Assembly: GCF_003254295.1 (NCBI RefSeq)
Contig: NZ_QKZO01000004.1
Span: 62,001-126,000 of the forward strand
Reading direction: 5' to 3'
Length of the DNA stretch: 64,000 nucleotides
Origin: Rhodobacter capsulatus
GTDB lineage: Bacteria > Pseudomonadota > Alphaproteobacteria > Rhodobacterales > Rhodobacteraceae
In this document: positions 1 to 8,295 of the stretch, one piece after another
Layout: the number at the start of each line of letters is the position of its first letter
How positions within the stretch are numbered: the stretch's first letter is position 1
The notes under the pieces: generated by a model
Told to the model about the DNA's origin: nothing
Databases searched by the model: none
Seen by the model: the letters and a program-made list of their open reading frames with translations, nothing else
Translations under genes and position numbers: made by a program

Positions 1-551
1 CCGCCCAGCCGCGCCCGTTTCGCCGCCGCCCCGGCGCCGATCCTTGCATTGACATAGGCCAGCGGCACACCGCGCGCGGCAGTGTCGCAGATCGCGCCCG
101 GCCAGAGATCCTGTTCCGACCAGATCGACAGATCGGGGCGCCAGTGATCCAGAAAGCCGCGCAGGAAATCCGGCCCGTCGAGCGGCAGGAACTGATGCAC
201 CGCGCCCGCGGGCAGGTTCGTCCCCAGCACCTGCGCCGAAGACCGCGCGGTGGAGGTGATCAGCACCGCCAGATCGGGGGCCTCCGCCTGCAGCGCCACA
301 ATCAGCGGGCGCAGCGCCAGCACCTCGCCCAGACCCACCGCATGCAGCCAGACCAGCCGCCCCGCAGGCCGCGCCGCGGTCGGTCGGCCCAGCTTTTCGG
401 GCAGACGGGCGGGGTCTTCCTTGCCCTGCTTGAGCCTGCGCGCCAGCACCGCGCGCATCAGCGGTTGCAACAGCGGCCGCGCCGCCAGATAGGCGCGCAG
501 CTGCCAGCCGTCAGGGCGGGGGCGGGGGGATGTCACGGCGCTCCTCTCCAT
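1..551 (-). CDS. Kdo transferase-like glycosyltransferase (WaaA family), partial, 3' end outside window
   Basis: The reading frame starts at ATG 551 and is open to the window edge, giving about 183 N-terminal residues. The segment RLKQGKEDPARLPEKLG followed by LVWLHAVGLGE resembles the N-terminal acceptor domain of 3-deoxy-D-manno-octulosonate transferases (GT30), where a Glu in the H-A-x-x-x-G-E motif is the catalytic base. SEQDLWPG stands where WaaA has a TE-x-WPN-like motif. The product would be an inner-membrane-associated lipid A glycosyltransferase. It follows dgkA by about 60 bases on the same strand, next to eptA, which fits a lipid A/envelope operon. A diverged WaaA paralogue cannot be excluded because the nucleotide-sugar-binding half is missing. 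Confidence 0.75.
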   Translation of the reverse strand, partial: MERSAVTSPRPRPDGWQLRAYLAARPLLQPLMRAVLARRLKQGKEDPARLPEKLGRPTAARPAGRLVWLHAVGLGEVLALRPLIVALQAEAPDLAVLITSTARSSAQVLGTNLPAGAVHQFLPLDGPDFLRGFLDHWRPDLSIWSEQDLWPGAICDTAARGVPLAYVNARIGAGAAAKRARLG

Positions 552-611
552 CGGGCAGCAAAACCGCGCGGACCCTAGGGCGGCGCGGCGGATTTGTCCA
601 TCCGGGCGGGC

Positions 612-1004
612 TCAGACAAGACCAAGCCCGACGGCGGCGACGAAACCCACGTTGCACAGCACCATCAGCCCGACGGCCAGCGAGCCCAGATCCTTGGCAT
701 CTTTCGCCGCTTGCGACCATTCGGGGGAAATCCGGTCGGTCAGCACCTCGATCGCGGTATTGAGCGCCTCGATGGCCAGAAGCAGCGCGAAAAGCACGCC
801 AAAGCCAAGAAACTGCGCCACCGAGGCGCCGAAGAACGCCAAAAGCCCCAGCGCGACGGTGCCCAGGATCAGTTCCTGCCGGGCGGCGGTCTCGCGCCAA
901 AGCCGCCCCATCCCGGCGATCGAATAGCCGGTCGCATCGATCAGATGCCCCAGCCCCGGCCGCGGCGGTACCACCTGCGGCGCGGGTTTTTCCGGCTTGG
1001 CCAT
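612..1004 (-). CDS. dgkA: diacylglycerol kinase
   Basis: The product has 130 residues, the usual size for the small integral-membrane prokaryotic diacylglycerol kinase. It has three hydrophobic helices and the family signature E-A-L-N-T-A-I-E followed by D in the second half (EALNTAIEVLTDRISPEWSQAAKDAKDLGS). It phosphorylates the diacylglycerol released when phosphoethanolamine or phosphoglycerol is transferred from phospholipids. Its ATG overlaps the eptA stop in an ATGA, so the two are probably translationally coupled. This makes biochemical sense because EptA releases diacylglycerol from phosphatidylethanolamine. A GTG one codon upstream is less likely as the start. Confidence 0.92.
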   Translation of the reverse strand: MAKPEKPAPQVVPPRPGLGHLIDATGYSIAGMGRLWRETAARQELILGTVALGLLAFFGASVAQFLGFGVLFALLLAIEALNTAIEVLTDRISPEWSQAAKDAKDLGSLAVGLMVLCNVGFVAAVGLGLV

Positions 1005-2671
1005 CACGCCCCTCCCTTGCGGCAGTCGTGGCTCAGATCCAGCGCATCCTTGCGCACCGAGGTCCGGATGTCGAGCAGGCCCAGCACCGAATGAAACAGG
1101 TTGTCTTGCGACACCGCCGCCCCGGATTGCGCCGCCAGACAGGATTGCGGCACCTGCATCGCGTCCTGAAAGGCCTGCGACAGCCAGATCACGAAGGGCA
1201 CCTTGCGCTGTTCGTCCGGCGCCATGAACATCGGCGCGGCATGCAGATAAAGCCCTTTCTCGCCAAGGCTTTCGCCATGATCCGAGACGAAATACAGCGC
1301 CGGGATCACCCGGTCCTGCGCCGCCATCATGCGGATCGTCCCGGCCAGCACATGATCGGTCATGCGGATCGAATTGTCATAGGCGTTGACGATTTCCCCG
1401 GGCTGGCAATCGGCAAAGGCCGAGGACCGGCAATCGGGTTTGAACACCGCCTGATCGGCCGGGTAGCGCAGGTAATAGGCGGGCCCGTGGCTGCCGATCA
1501 TGTGCAGGACCAGCACGGTGTTTTCGGTGATCGTCTGCATCCGCGCCTTGATGATCGGCAGGAAGGCCGCATCGGTGCATTCGCCGCCCGCACAGGCGGC
1601 CGGATCCAGCGTCGCATCGATCCGCGTCACCGGGCCCAGCCGTTTCGCCACCTGCTGATCGCCGGTGTTGTTGTCGATCCATTCCACCTTCAGCCCGGCA
1701 TGGGCCAAAATGTCGACCAGATTCTCGCGCCCCAGAAAGCGCTTTTGCGTATAGCCCTCGGTGCCCAGATCGGAAAACATGCAGGGCACCGACACCGCGG
1801 TCGAGGTGCCGCAAGACGCGGTGTCGGTGAAATTCACCACGTCAAGCTTGGCCAGTTCCGGCGTGGTGTCGCGGCCATAGCCGTTCAGCCCGAAATTCTG
1901 CGCCCGCGCGGTCTCGCCGACGAAGAGCACGAACAGCACCGGCTTTGGCGCGGCTTGCAGCAAGGGCCCCGGGCGGGCGTCGCGGCCATGGGGGGCGGCG
2001 GTGATGTCGGCGGTGGCAAAGCGCAGCAGGCCATAGCGCACCATCGCCCGCAGCGGTGCCCCGGGCTGGAACGCGGCCAGCATCTCGCGGTGGTTGCGCA
2101 CGGCGGGGGCGAAGCTGCGGTAATTGCCGACGACCATCGCCAACAGCAGCCCCAGCATCAGCGCGACGCCCAGCGGCCAGCGCCAGATCAGGCTGCGCCA
2201 CCGCACCGGTTTCAGCGGCAGGCCAAAGATCAGCGCCGCGGGCAGCACGCCCCAAAGCCCGATGTCGCGGAAAAACTGCAGCGTGAACAGATGCTTGCTT
2301 TCGGTCGTCGTGGTCAGCATCGCATTCTGGATCATGTCGCGGTCGATCAGCACGCCATAGGCGGCGCGGAAATGCTCGGCCACGGCGGCGGTCAGGATCA
2401 TCAAGGCCAGCGCCGGACGCTGCAGCCGGGGCAGGGTGACAAAGGCCATCAGCGCCAGCAGCAGCAGGCTGACCGAGGTGCCAAAGGCCACCAGCGCCAC
2501 CGGATCCTTGGCAAAGACCCGGAAGATCGCCGCCCACAGGCCGCCGTTCAGCGCCAAAAGCAGATAGGCCGCGACCAGCAGATTGAGCCCCCAGGGGCTC
2601 AGCTGCAACCGCGTCGGGGCGGGGGCCGTGCCGGGGCCGGGCGGCGAAAAGGGAAGGGGGGGGCTCGACAT
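1004..2671 (-). CDS. eptA: lipid A phosphoethanolamine transferase
   Basis: The product has 555 residues: about five N-terminal membrane helices (roughly residues 27-185) and a periplasmic sulfatase-like domain. The domain begins at VLFVLFVGETAR (residues 245-256, metal-binding Glu) and contains CGTSTAVSVPCMF (287-299, with the nucleophilic Thr), a late S-D-HGES metal site and several paired cysteines. EptA-family enzymes move phosphoethanolamine from phosphatidylethanolamine to lipid A and lower affinity for cationic peptides. An AAGGAG lies upstream of ATG 2671. The gene is followed by dgkA and is divergent from a PmrAB-like two-component system, a common arrangement that suggests control by that system. 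Confidence 0.92.
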   Translation of the reverse strand: MSSPPLPFSPPGPGTAPAPTRLQLSPWGLNLLVAAYLLLALNGGLWAAIFRVFAKDPVALVAFGTSVSLLLLALMAFVTLPRLQRPALALMILTAAVAEHFRAAYGVLIDRDMIQNAMLTTTTESKHLFTLQFFRDIGLWGVLPAALIFGLPLKPVRWRSLIWRWPLGVALMLGLLLAMVVGNYRSFAPAVRNHREMLAAFQPGAPLRAMVRYGLLRFATADITAAPHGRDARPGPLLQAAPKPVLFVLFVGETARAQNFGLNGYGRDTTPELAKLDVVNFTDTASCGTSTAVSVPCMFSDLGTEGYTQKRFLGRENLVDILAHAGLKVEWIDNNTGDQQVAKRLGPVTRIDATLDPAACAGGECTDAAFLPIIKARMQTITENTVLVLHMIGSHGPAYYLRYPADQAVFKPDCRSSAFADCQPGEIVNAYDNSIRMTDHVLAGTIRMMAAQDRVIPALYFVSDHGESLGEKGLYLHAAPMFMAPDEQRKVPFVIWLSQAFQDAMQVPQSCLAAQSGAAVSQDNLFHSVLGLLDIRTSVRKDALDLSHDCRKGGA

Positions 2672-2808
2672 CTGGTCCGTCTCCTTGCGGGTCTTGCCCC
2701 CCTCTCGCCGCGCCGCCTTGCGCCCAGCTTACAGTCGCGCGGCGCAGGCGAAAAACTTCGGCGCGGAAAGCGCTCGTCAAAGCCCGTCTGCGCGGCTATG
2801 CCGGAAAC

Positions 2809-3462
2809 ATGCGTCTGCTTCTGGTCGAAGATACCGCCGATCTGGCCGAGACCCTTGCGCGCCATCTGCGCGCCGAGGGCCATGCCGTCGATCTGGCCTG
2901 CGATGTCGAGGGCGCGCTGACGGCGCTGGCGGTCAGCGACTATGCCTGCGTGATCCTGGATCTGGGTCTGCCCGACGGCTCGGGGCTGGCGGTGCTGCGC
3001 GACCGGCGCGGCTGCGGCGACCGCACCCCTTTCATCATCGCCACCGCCCGCGACCAGATTTCCGACCGCATCGCGGGGCTGGATGCCGGGGCCGATGATT
3101 ACGTGGTCAAGCCTTTCGATTTGCACGAGCTTTCCGCCCGCATTCGCGCCCATGCCCGGCGCGCCCAGGGCGTGCCCGAGGCGCGGATCGTGTTGGGCGA
3201 GCTGGAGGTGGACCGGGCGCTGGCGCGGGTCTGGCGGGCGGGGGCCGAGGTGCGGCTGACGGCGCGGGAATGGGCGCTGTTCGAGGCGCTTTTGGGCGCG
3301 CGCGGCCGGGTTCTGGGCAAATCCGCGCTGGAGGAGGCGCTTTACGCCTTTGACGACCGGATCGAGGGCAATGCGATCGAGGTCTATGTCTCGCGGTTGC
3401 GGGCGAAGCTGGGCCCCGCGGTGATCAAGACCCGGCGCGGTCTGGGCTATGTGCTGCCATGA
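2809..3462 (+). CDS. OmpR-family response regulator (PmrA/BasR-like)
   Basis: The product has 217 residues: a receiver domain with the acidic pair at E7/D8, phospho-acceptor D51 (VILDLGLPDG) and conserved K101 (VKPFDLHEL), then a winged-helix DNA-binding domain (LTAREWALFEALL to the C-terminal RRGLGYVL). Its stop overlaps the start of the histidine kinase gene (ATGA), so the two are coupled. It is divergent from eptA, suggesting it regulates lipid A modification. The stimulus cannot be read from the sequence. QseB-type regulators look similar, so no gene name is given. Confidence 0.88.
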   Translation: MRLLLVEDTADLAETLARHLRAEGHAVDLACDVEGALTALAVSDYACVILDLGLPDGSGLAVLRDRRGCGDRTPFIIATARDQISDRIAGLDAGADDYVVKPFDLHELSARIRAHARRAQGVPEARIVLGELEVDRALARVWRAGAEVRLTAREWALFEALLGARGRVLGKSALEEALYAFDDRIEGNAIEVYVSRLRAKLGPAVIKTRRGLGYVLP

Positions 3463-4691
3463 GCCCCGCGCCGCGTTCGATCCGCAACCGGTTGCTGCGC
3501 GCCGTGCTGGGGGTGGTGGCGCTGGGCTGGCTGGGCACGGTGGCGCTGACGGCGCTGTTCCTCGACCGCGAGATGAGCGAGGGCTTCGACGAGGAGCTGG
3601 AGCTGGTCGCCGAGACCACGCTTGTGGCGCTGGAGACCGGGACCGATGCGGTGGTGCCGCGGCTGGTGGGGGTCTCGCCCGATCATGACGAGCGGCTGTT
3701 GCGGATCATCCGCCCCGGCGCGCCCGAGCCCGCGGTGCCCTGGGTCTCGCCCACGACGGACGGTTTTTTCGAACAGGCGGGCTGGCGCGTGCTGCGGCGC
3801 AGCGGCGATCACGAAGTGGTCGAGGTGGCGCATAATCAGGCCTGGCGGCGCTCGGAAATGGCCGAGGCGGCGGTGTCGCTGCTGATCCTGGTCGGCCCGG
3901 TGGTGGCGCTGCTGATCTGGGGCATCCGGCGGGCGCTGCGCCGCGCGCTGGCGCCGCTCGATGATCTGGCGGAAACGATTGCCGGGCGCGGTCCCGATGA
4001 TCTCTCGCCCCTGCCCGAGGCCGGTCTGGCGCGGGAATTGCGCCCGCTCGCGCATGGGCTGAACGGTTATCTCGCCCGGATCGACGATCTGCGCGCGATC
4101 GAGCGCCGCTTTGTCGCCAATGCCGCGCATGAGCTGCGCACGCCGATCGCGGCGATCCGCGGGCGGCTTGATCTGCTGGGCGGTCCGGGGGCCGCGGCGG
4201 CGCTGCCGATGCTCGATGATCTGACCCGGCGGGTGGAGCGGCTGTTGCAGCTGTCGCGGTCCGAGGCGGGGCTCGGTCTGGGGCGGGGCCCCTCGGATCT
4301 GGTGCAGGTGGCGCGGCTTCTGGTCGAGGAGGCGCGGCGGCCGGGCGCGGAGGTGCGTTTCGACGATGGCGATCTGGAACACCTCAGCCTGCCCGTCGAT
4401 GCCGATGCGCTGGCGATCCTGATCCGCAACCTGCTGGAAAATGCGCTCGAACACGGCAGCGGGCCGGTGCGGGTGGTGATCTGCCCGGCCGAAGCCGGGA
4501 CGGGCGCGGCCTTGATGATCGAGAACCCGACCGCGCAGGCGGCCTTTGTCGAGGCGCCCTTTGCCAAGGGCCCGGGCTCGCGCGGGTTGGGGCTGGGGCT
4601 TTCCATCGTCGCGGCGCTGGCCGCGGCGATGGGGGCAAGTGTCGAGAAGTCGATCCGGTCCGGTCAGGCGCGGGTGGTGGTGCGGTTTTAA
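3459..4691 (+). CDS. sensor histidine kinase (PmrB/BasS-like)
   Basis: The product has 410 residues. There is an N-terminal membrane helix (about 12-34), a short periplasmic region with acidic residues, a second helix (about 135-155) and then a HAMP-like linker. The H-box is AAHELRTPIAAIRG, with the phospho-accepting His, and an HATPase_c domain follows (IRNLLENALEHG N-box, GLGLGLSIV G-box). It is the cognate kinase of the regulator with which it overlaps by four bases. Its stop overlaps the stop of the convergent UbiB-family gene. Confidence 0.88.
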   Translation: MSPAPRSIRNRLLRAVLGVVALGWLGTVALTALFLDREMSEGFDEELELVAETTLVALETGTDAVVPRLVGVSPDHDERLLRIIRPGAPEPAVPWVSPTTDGFFEQAGWRVLRRSGDHEVVEVAHNQAWRRSEMAEAAVSLLILVGPVVALLIWGIRRALRRALAPLDDLAETIAGRGPDDLSPLPEAGLARELRPLAHGLNGYLARIDDLRAIERRFVANAAHELRTPIAAIRGRLDLLGGPGAAAALPMLDDLTRRVERLLQLSRSEAGLGLGRGPSDLVQVARLLVEEARRPGAEVRFDDGDLEHLSLPVDADALAILIRNLLENALEHGSGPVRVVICPAEAGTGAALMIENPTAQAAFVEAPFAKGPGSRGLGLGLSIVAALAAAMGASVEKSIRSGQARVVVRF

Positions 4692-6010
4692 AGCCAGCTT
4701 TCGACGACGTTGCGCAGGTCGATCCGGGCGCGCAGCTTCGTGGCCAGCAGATAGACGCCGCCGAATTTGCGCTGCAGAAACAGGCTGTCCACCGGCGGGA
4801 AGCGGAAATGATGCCGATGCGATTGCAACGCCATGCTTTCGTCGCGCATCCGCAGCGCCAGATCGTTCTGGCCGAAATCGTAAAACCCGGGCTGACGCAG
4901 CGGCTCGACCGACATCCGGAACATGTCCAGCAGCAGCGCCTCCAGATCCTCGGGCATTTCGGCATGCAGAAAGCCGATCTCGCGCGCGGCATCGCGCACG
5001 CCGGTCAAGTCGTCATCCAGCCCCGCGCGCAAAAGCCGCCGATAGCGGGCGGCAAATTCTTCGGGGAATTCCCGCGTCGCGCCGAAATCGAGCAAGATCA
5101 CCCGCCCCGTCGTCGGATCATAGCGGAAATTGGCGAAATTCGGATCGGTCTGCATCAGCCGGTATTCGAAGAGTTCGCGGAAAATCAGATCGACGATCAG
5201 CCGCATCACCCGGTCGCGTTCCGCCTGCGGCGCGGTTTCGAGGCTTTCGATCGGCACGCCCTCGACGAAGGACATCGCCAGAACCTCGCGCGTCGTCAGA
5301 TCGGCATGCAGCGCGGGCACGGTGAAATCGGCGCTGTTCTCCTTGAGCTGACCGAACAGCGCCAGATACTTGCCCTCGCGCTCGTAATCGGCTTCCTCGT
5401 GCAGCTGCCGCTTCGCCTCCTCCAGCATCGGCGAGATATCGAGCCCCTTCGGCACCAGCCCGGAAATCTTCATCAGCCCGGCGACATTGTCGACATCCGA
5501 ATCGATCGACTTGCGCACGCCCGGATATTGCACCTTGATCGCCAGATCACGGCCGTCCTTGGTCCAGGCCCGATGCACCTGCCCGATCGAGGCGGCGGCA
5601 ATCGGGTGCACGTCGAATTTCTTGAAATGCTTGAGAAAATCCGGCCCCCAAGCGGTGATCAGCACCTTTTTCAGCTGCGCGGGCGGCATGAAATGCGCCT
5701 CGGCGCGCAGCCGGGCCATGATCTGCGACAGCTCGGGCGGCAGCATTTCGCCCGCGTCCATCGACATCAGCTGCCCCATCTTCATCGCCGCGCCGCGCAT
5801 CTGCGCCAGCTTGTCGGCGACCTTCAGCGCGTTTTGCGGCGTCAGCAGCAGATCGCTCATCACCGGGCGCTGGCCGCGGGCAAGGCTCTTCGCCCCCTCG
5901 GCCATCACCGAGCCTGCGATGCTCGAGGCAAGCCCGCCGAGCTTCGCCGCACGCACGAAGCGCGAGGAGGGCACGGGCATGGGTTTCATTTCGGGCTTGC
6001 GCTCGGTCAT
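4688..6010 (-). CDS. ABC1/UbiB-family atypical kinase (COQ8-like)
   Basis: The product has 440 residues. The family-defining KxGQ motif is at residues 77-80 (MKMGQLMSMD), followed by AIKVQYPGVRKSIDSDV (nucleotide-site Lys), a catalytic-loop equivalent LMQTDPNFANFRYD and metal-binding LDFGATREF. COQ8/UbiB proteins are ATPases needed for ubiquinone biosynthesis. The role here is inferred from family only. The neighbours are not ubiquinone genes, although photosynthetic membranes depend on a large quinone pool. Transcription is convergent with the histidine kinase, with overlapping stop codons. Confidence 0.85.
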   Translation of the reverse strand: MTERKPEMKPMPVPSSRFVRAAKLGGLASSIAGSVMAEGAKSLARGQRPVMSDLLLTPQNALKVADKLAQMRGAAMKMGQLMSMDAGEMLPPELSQIMARLRAEAHFMPPAQLKKVLITAWGPDFLKHFKKFDVHPIAAASIGQVHRAWTKDGRDLAIKVQYPGVRKSIDSDVDNVAGLMKISGLVPKGLDISPMLEEAKRQLHEEADYEREGKYLALFGQLKENSADFTVPALHADLTTREVLAMSFVEGVPIESLETAPQAERDRVMRLIVDLIFRELFEYRLMQTDPNFANFRYDPTTGRVILLDFGATREFPEEFAARYRRLLRAGLDDDLTGVRDAAREIGFLHAEMPEDLEALLLDMFRMSVEPLRQPGFYDFGQNDLALRMRDESMALQSHRHHFRFPPVDSLFLQRKFGGVYLLATKLRARIDLRNVVESWL

Positions 6011-6050
6011 GGTCGCTCCGATTCTTGGTTCGTATCAGATAGGGCGGGGG

Positions 6051-6683
6051 TCAGTGCTTGCCAGAGCCGCCGCAACCGCAACCGCCGCCGCTCTGGCGCG
6101 GCGCATCGCGCAGCACCGGCGCGGCCTCGGCCGCTTGGTCGTGACCGCCGCAGCCGCAGCCGCCGCGACGGCGCCCCTGGCCGCGCCGCTGCCCGCCGCC
6201 GCCACAGCCGCAACCGCTGTGCCCATGGTCGTGATCATGGGCGTGATCGTGGTCATGGCCGCCGCAGCCGCCCTGACCATCGCAGCCTTCGCGGCCGTGA
6301 TCGCCGCAACCGCAGCCGCAACCGTCGAGATCTTCCAGCCGCATTCCCGCCGCCGAAAGCGCCTCGACAATGGCCACGGCCAGCGTGCCCGCGGCCTTGG
6401 CCGGGTCGGTCTCTTCCTCGGTCACCACGGCAAAGACGCCGCGCTCGGCCATGCGCTCGGCAAAGCCCTCGCCCGCGCCGGCCGAGATCACCGCCGTCAT
6501 CGCATCAAGCGGATGCGGCCCGTCGCCGTGGAAGTCATGCATCGCCAGCTCTTTCGGCAGGTCAAGGCGATCCACCTCGACCGGCGCCTGACCTTCCGTC
6601 ACCTCATAGACGAGAAAGCGGCGGGTCTTGCCCGCATGTCCGGTGATGGTGCGGAAATTCTGGCTGGCAACGGCGATCAGCAT
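6051..6683 (-). CDS. NifX/NifB-C-terminal-like (dinitrogenase iron-molybdenum cofactor) domain protein with Cys/His-rich tail
   Basis: The product has 210 residues. Residues 1-115 resemble the RNase-H-like fold of the NifX/NafY/NifB C-terminal family (LIAVASQNFRTITGHAGKTRRFLVYEV near the N-terminus, HDFHGDGPHPLDAM in the middle). The last 90 residues are an unusual Gly/Cys/His-rich tail with eleven cysteines, mostly as C-G-C pairs or triplets, plus an H-D repeat containing seven alternating histidines. This suggests binding of a metal or iron-sulphur species. Similar domains occur outside nitrogen fixation. No nif genes are nearby. A GAGGAA precedes the ATG. Function is unknown beyond probable metal handling. 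Confidence 0.7.
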   Translation of the reverse strand: MLIAVASQNFRTITGHAGKTRRFLVYEVTEGQAPVEVDRLDLPKELAMHDFHGDGPHPLDAMTAVISAGAGEGFAERMAERGVFAVVTEEETDPAKAAGTLAVAIVEALSAAGMRLEDLDGCGCGCGDHGREGCDGQGGCGGHDHDHAHDHDHGHSGCGCGGGGQRRGQGRRRGGCGCGGHDQAAEAAPVLRDAPRQSGGGCGCGGSGKH

Positions 6684-6699
6684 GGGCGTTCCTCGGGGG

Positions 6700-7188
6700 T
6701 CAATTGGCTTTGGCAGAGGCTTCGAGGAACAGGGTCTGCTCGGCGGTCAGCCGCATGTGGCAGGCGGCGGCATAGACCATCCGGCGGGGCGAATTGCGAT
6801 GCACCATCCCCTCGAAGGTGCAGCGTTTCTCGGCCCATGTCTGCCAGGCGTCAAGCATGATCTGCGTATCGTCGACGAGCCGCGGCATGCCCGCGGCGAT
6901 CTGCTTCGAATAGGGCACGTCCAGCTTTTCCGCCCGCGCCTTCATCGTCTCGGCCGCCGTCAGCATGCGCTTGCGCCACCAGCCGTATTCATCGGTATAG
7001 CAGGCCGCGACATCGGTGGGCTGGGTGGTGGAGGGACGCTTGCGGCAGGCCTCGGCCGAAAGGCCGATGCAGGCCGCCTGCGCCTCGGGCGTCGTCGCCC
7101 CGGCCATGCAGTCGGCGGTGGGATTTCCCGCAAGGGCGGGCAGCGGCAGGCTGAGGGCCATGGCCAGACAGAGGGTCGAAACACGCAT
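6700..7188 (-). CDS. secreted LprI-like (DUF1311) protein
   Basis: The product has 162 residues with a signal peptide (MRVSTLCLAMALSLPLPALA, cleavage after about residue 20). The mature part has evenly spaced cysteines (ADCMAG, AACIGLSAEACRK, AACYTDEYGWW, KRCTFEG, AACHM) typical of lysozyme-inhibitor LprI-like periplasmic proteins. Its role here is not known; LprI-type proteins can inhibit lysozyme. It lies 16 bases upstream of the NifX-like gene on the same strand, so the two may be cotranscribed. Confidence 0.7.
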   Translation of the reverse strand: MRVSTLCLAMALSLPLPALAGNPTADCMAGATTPEAQAACIGLSAEACRKRPSTTQPTDVAACYTDEYGWWRKRMLTAAETMKARAEKLDVPYSKQIAAGMPRLVDDTQIMLDAWQTWAEKRCTFEGMVHRNSPRRMVYAAACHMRLTAEQTLFLEASAKAN

Positions 7189-7296
7189 CGGCGGAAACCT
7201 CGTGTAATTCCGGATGCGGGCAGATAAGCCGGTGGGGCAGGGGGTGTCTGTGACGTCGTCACATTCTGCGCGACACCCCGTTCACGAAGTCGCGCG

Positions 7297-8121
7297 TCAC
7301 TCGCCCAGCGAAACGCGCGCTTGCGCCGGATCGGCGGTCGGCTCGACCGGGTCCTCGACCGAAGGCAGCATCCAGGTCCAGAGTTTCTGGTCGGGCAGCG
7401 GCAGCACCATGAACCAGTGTTCCAGCAGCGCCAGCGCCGTCAGCACGGTGAGCAGCACGAAGCCGATGAAGATGCCGTCGGTCTGCGCATCCGCCGCCCG
7501 TTCCATCCAGCAGCCGGTGGCAAAGGTCAGAACGGTGATCGAGACCGGAAAAAGAAAGTTCATCCGGGCGTGACAGAAATGGCTGGCCAGATGGGCGAGC
7601 GGTTTCGGCAGGAACTGCGTGTTGATCCGCGGCACGCCCAGAAACAGGTTCAGCTTCGCCGAGACCCGGGCAAAGAACAGCGTGCCGAAGGTCCAGAGGC
7701 CGAAATGATTCTCGCCGCCCCAGACCAGCACCGCGCACAGGATCAAGGCCGAGATCAGGCCGATTTCATGCCACAAAAGCGTGCCGACCGAGCGGATGAA
7801 CCGTTCCGTCATCGAGGCGAAGGGCGGGCAATGATCGCGGTTCGGCCCGGCGACGACGCCCGAGAGGAACGCCAGCTCGAACCAGCCCCAGACCGAGACG
7901 GCGGACAGGAAGGCGATATGGGCACCCCGCACCGAGGTGTCATCGGCGGAATTGGCCATCGCGATATAGCCGCCGATCAGCAGCGGCAGCCCGCCCACGA
8001 CCGAGCGCATATGCGCCGCCCGGCCCGACAGATCGGCGCGGCGGATGCGCCACAGGATCGCGCCGGTGGAGAACCACCACACGAAGATCGTCGTCAGCGC
8101 CACGAGCCAGGGATTGTTCAT
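7297..8121 (-). CDS. puhE: photosynthetic complex assembly protein PuhE
   Basis: The product has 274 residues from ATG 8121 and is an integral membrane protein with about seven hydrophobic segments (DUF3623; for example LVALTTIFVWWFSTGAILW near the N-terminus). PuhE is known as a negative modulator of bacteriochlorophyll production and a helper in photosystem assembly in R. capsulatus. A GTG three codons upstream would give 277 residues. ATG 8121 is preferred because it overlaps the stop of the preceding small ORF (ATGA) and reproduces the literature name orf274. It is the last photosynthesis gene of the bchF-puh superoperon in this window. Confidence 0.88.
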   Translation of the reverse strand: MNNPWLVALTTIFVWWFSTGAILWRIRRADLSGRAAHMRSVVGGLPLLIGGYIAMANSADDTSVRGAHIAFLSAVSVWGWFELAFLSGVVAGPNRDHCPPFASMTERFIRSVGTLLWHEIGLISALILCAVLVWGGENHFGLWTFGTLFFARVSAKLNLFLGVPRINTQFLPKPLAHLASHFCHARMNFLFPVSITVLTFATGCWMERAADAQTDGIFIGFVLLTVLTALALLEHWFMVLPLPDQKLWTWMLPSVEDPVEPTADPAQARVSLGE

Positions 8122-8288
8122 GCGCGGCACCCCCGATTACGGGGGCGCCGCGCTGGACCGGGGGACGCGCCCATCGCCCCGATCCGAACCGCCACGGGGG
8201 CGGTAACGCAAGGCCCGCAGGCCCACGCCTCCCGCCGCGCTTGCGCTGCGGCGGATCTGGAAAGGCAGTGGGGGATCAAAGCGGGCAT
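8118..8288 (-). CDS. small ORF between puhC and puhE (orf55-like)
   Basis: This is a 56-codon frame from ATG 8288, preceded by GAGGAACCC at a ribosome-binding distance; its TGA overlaps the puhE ATG. A short gene called orf55 is reported here in R. capsulatus. The predicted peptide (MPALIPHCLSRSAAAQ at the start) is rich in Ala, Arg, Pro and Cys and has no recognisable domain or membrane helix. Its third-position base use is less typical than that of a second open frame over the same DNA, so it may act mainly as a translational bridge to puhE. Function is unknown. Confidence 0.4.
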   Translation of the reverse strand: MPALIPHCLSRSAAAQARREAWACGPCVTAPVAVRIGAMGASPGPARRPRNRGCRA

Positions 8289-8295
8289 GGGTTCC

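Noticed and set aside
1028-2920. Long open frame of 630 codons on the plus strand opposite eptA
   Set aside because: It is an antisense shadow of eptA rich in Arg, His, Gln and Pro with no domain; the GC-rich codon pattern of eptA explains the absence of stops.
6160-6330. Repeat-like CAT/GCC tracts near 6.2 kb, considered as a tandem repeat or CRISPR-like array
   Set aside because: They are the coding sequence of the His/Cys-rich tail of the NifX-like protein and lack spacer-repeat structure.
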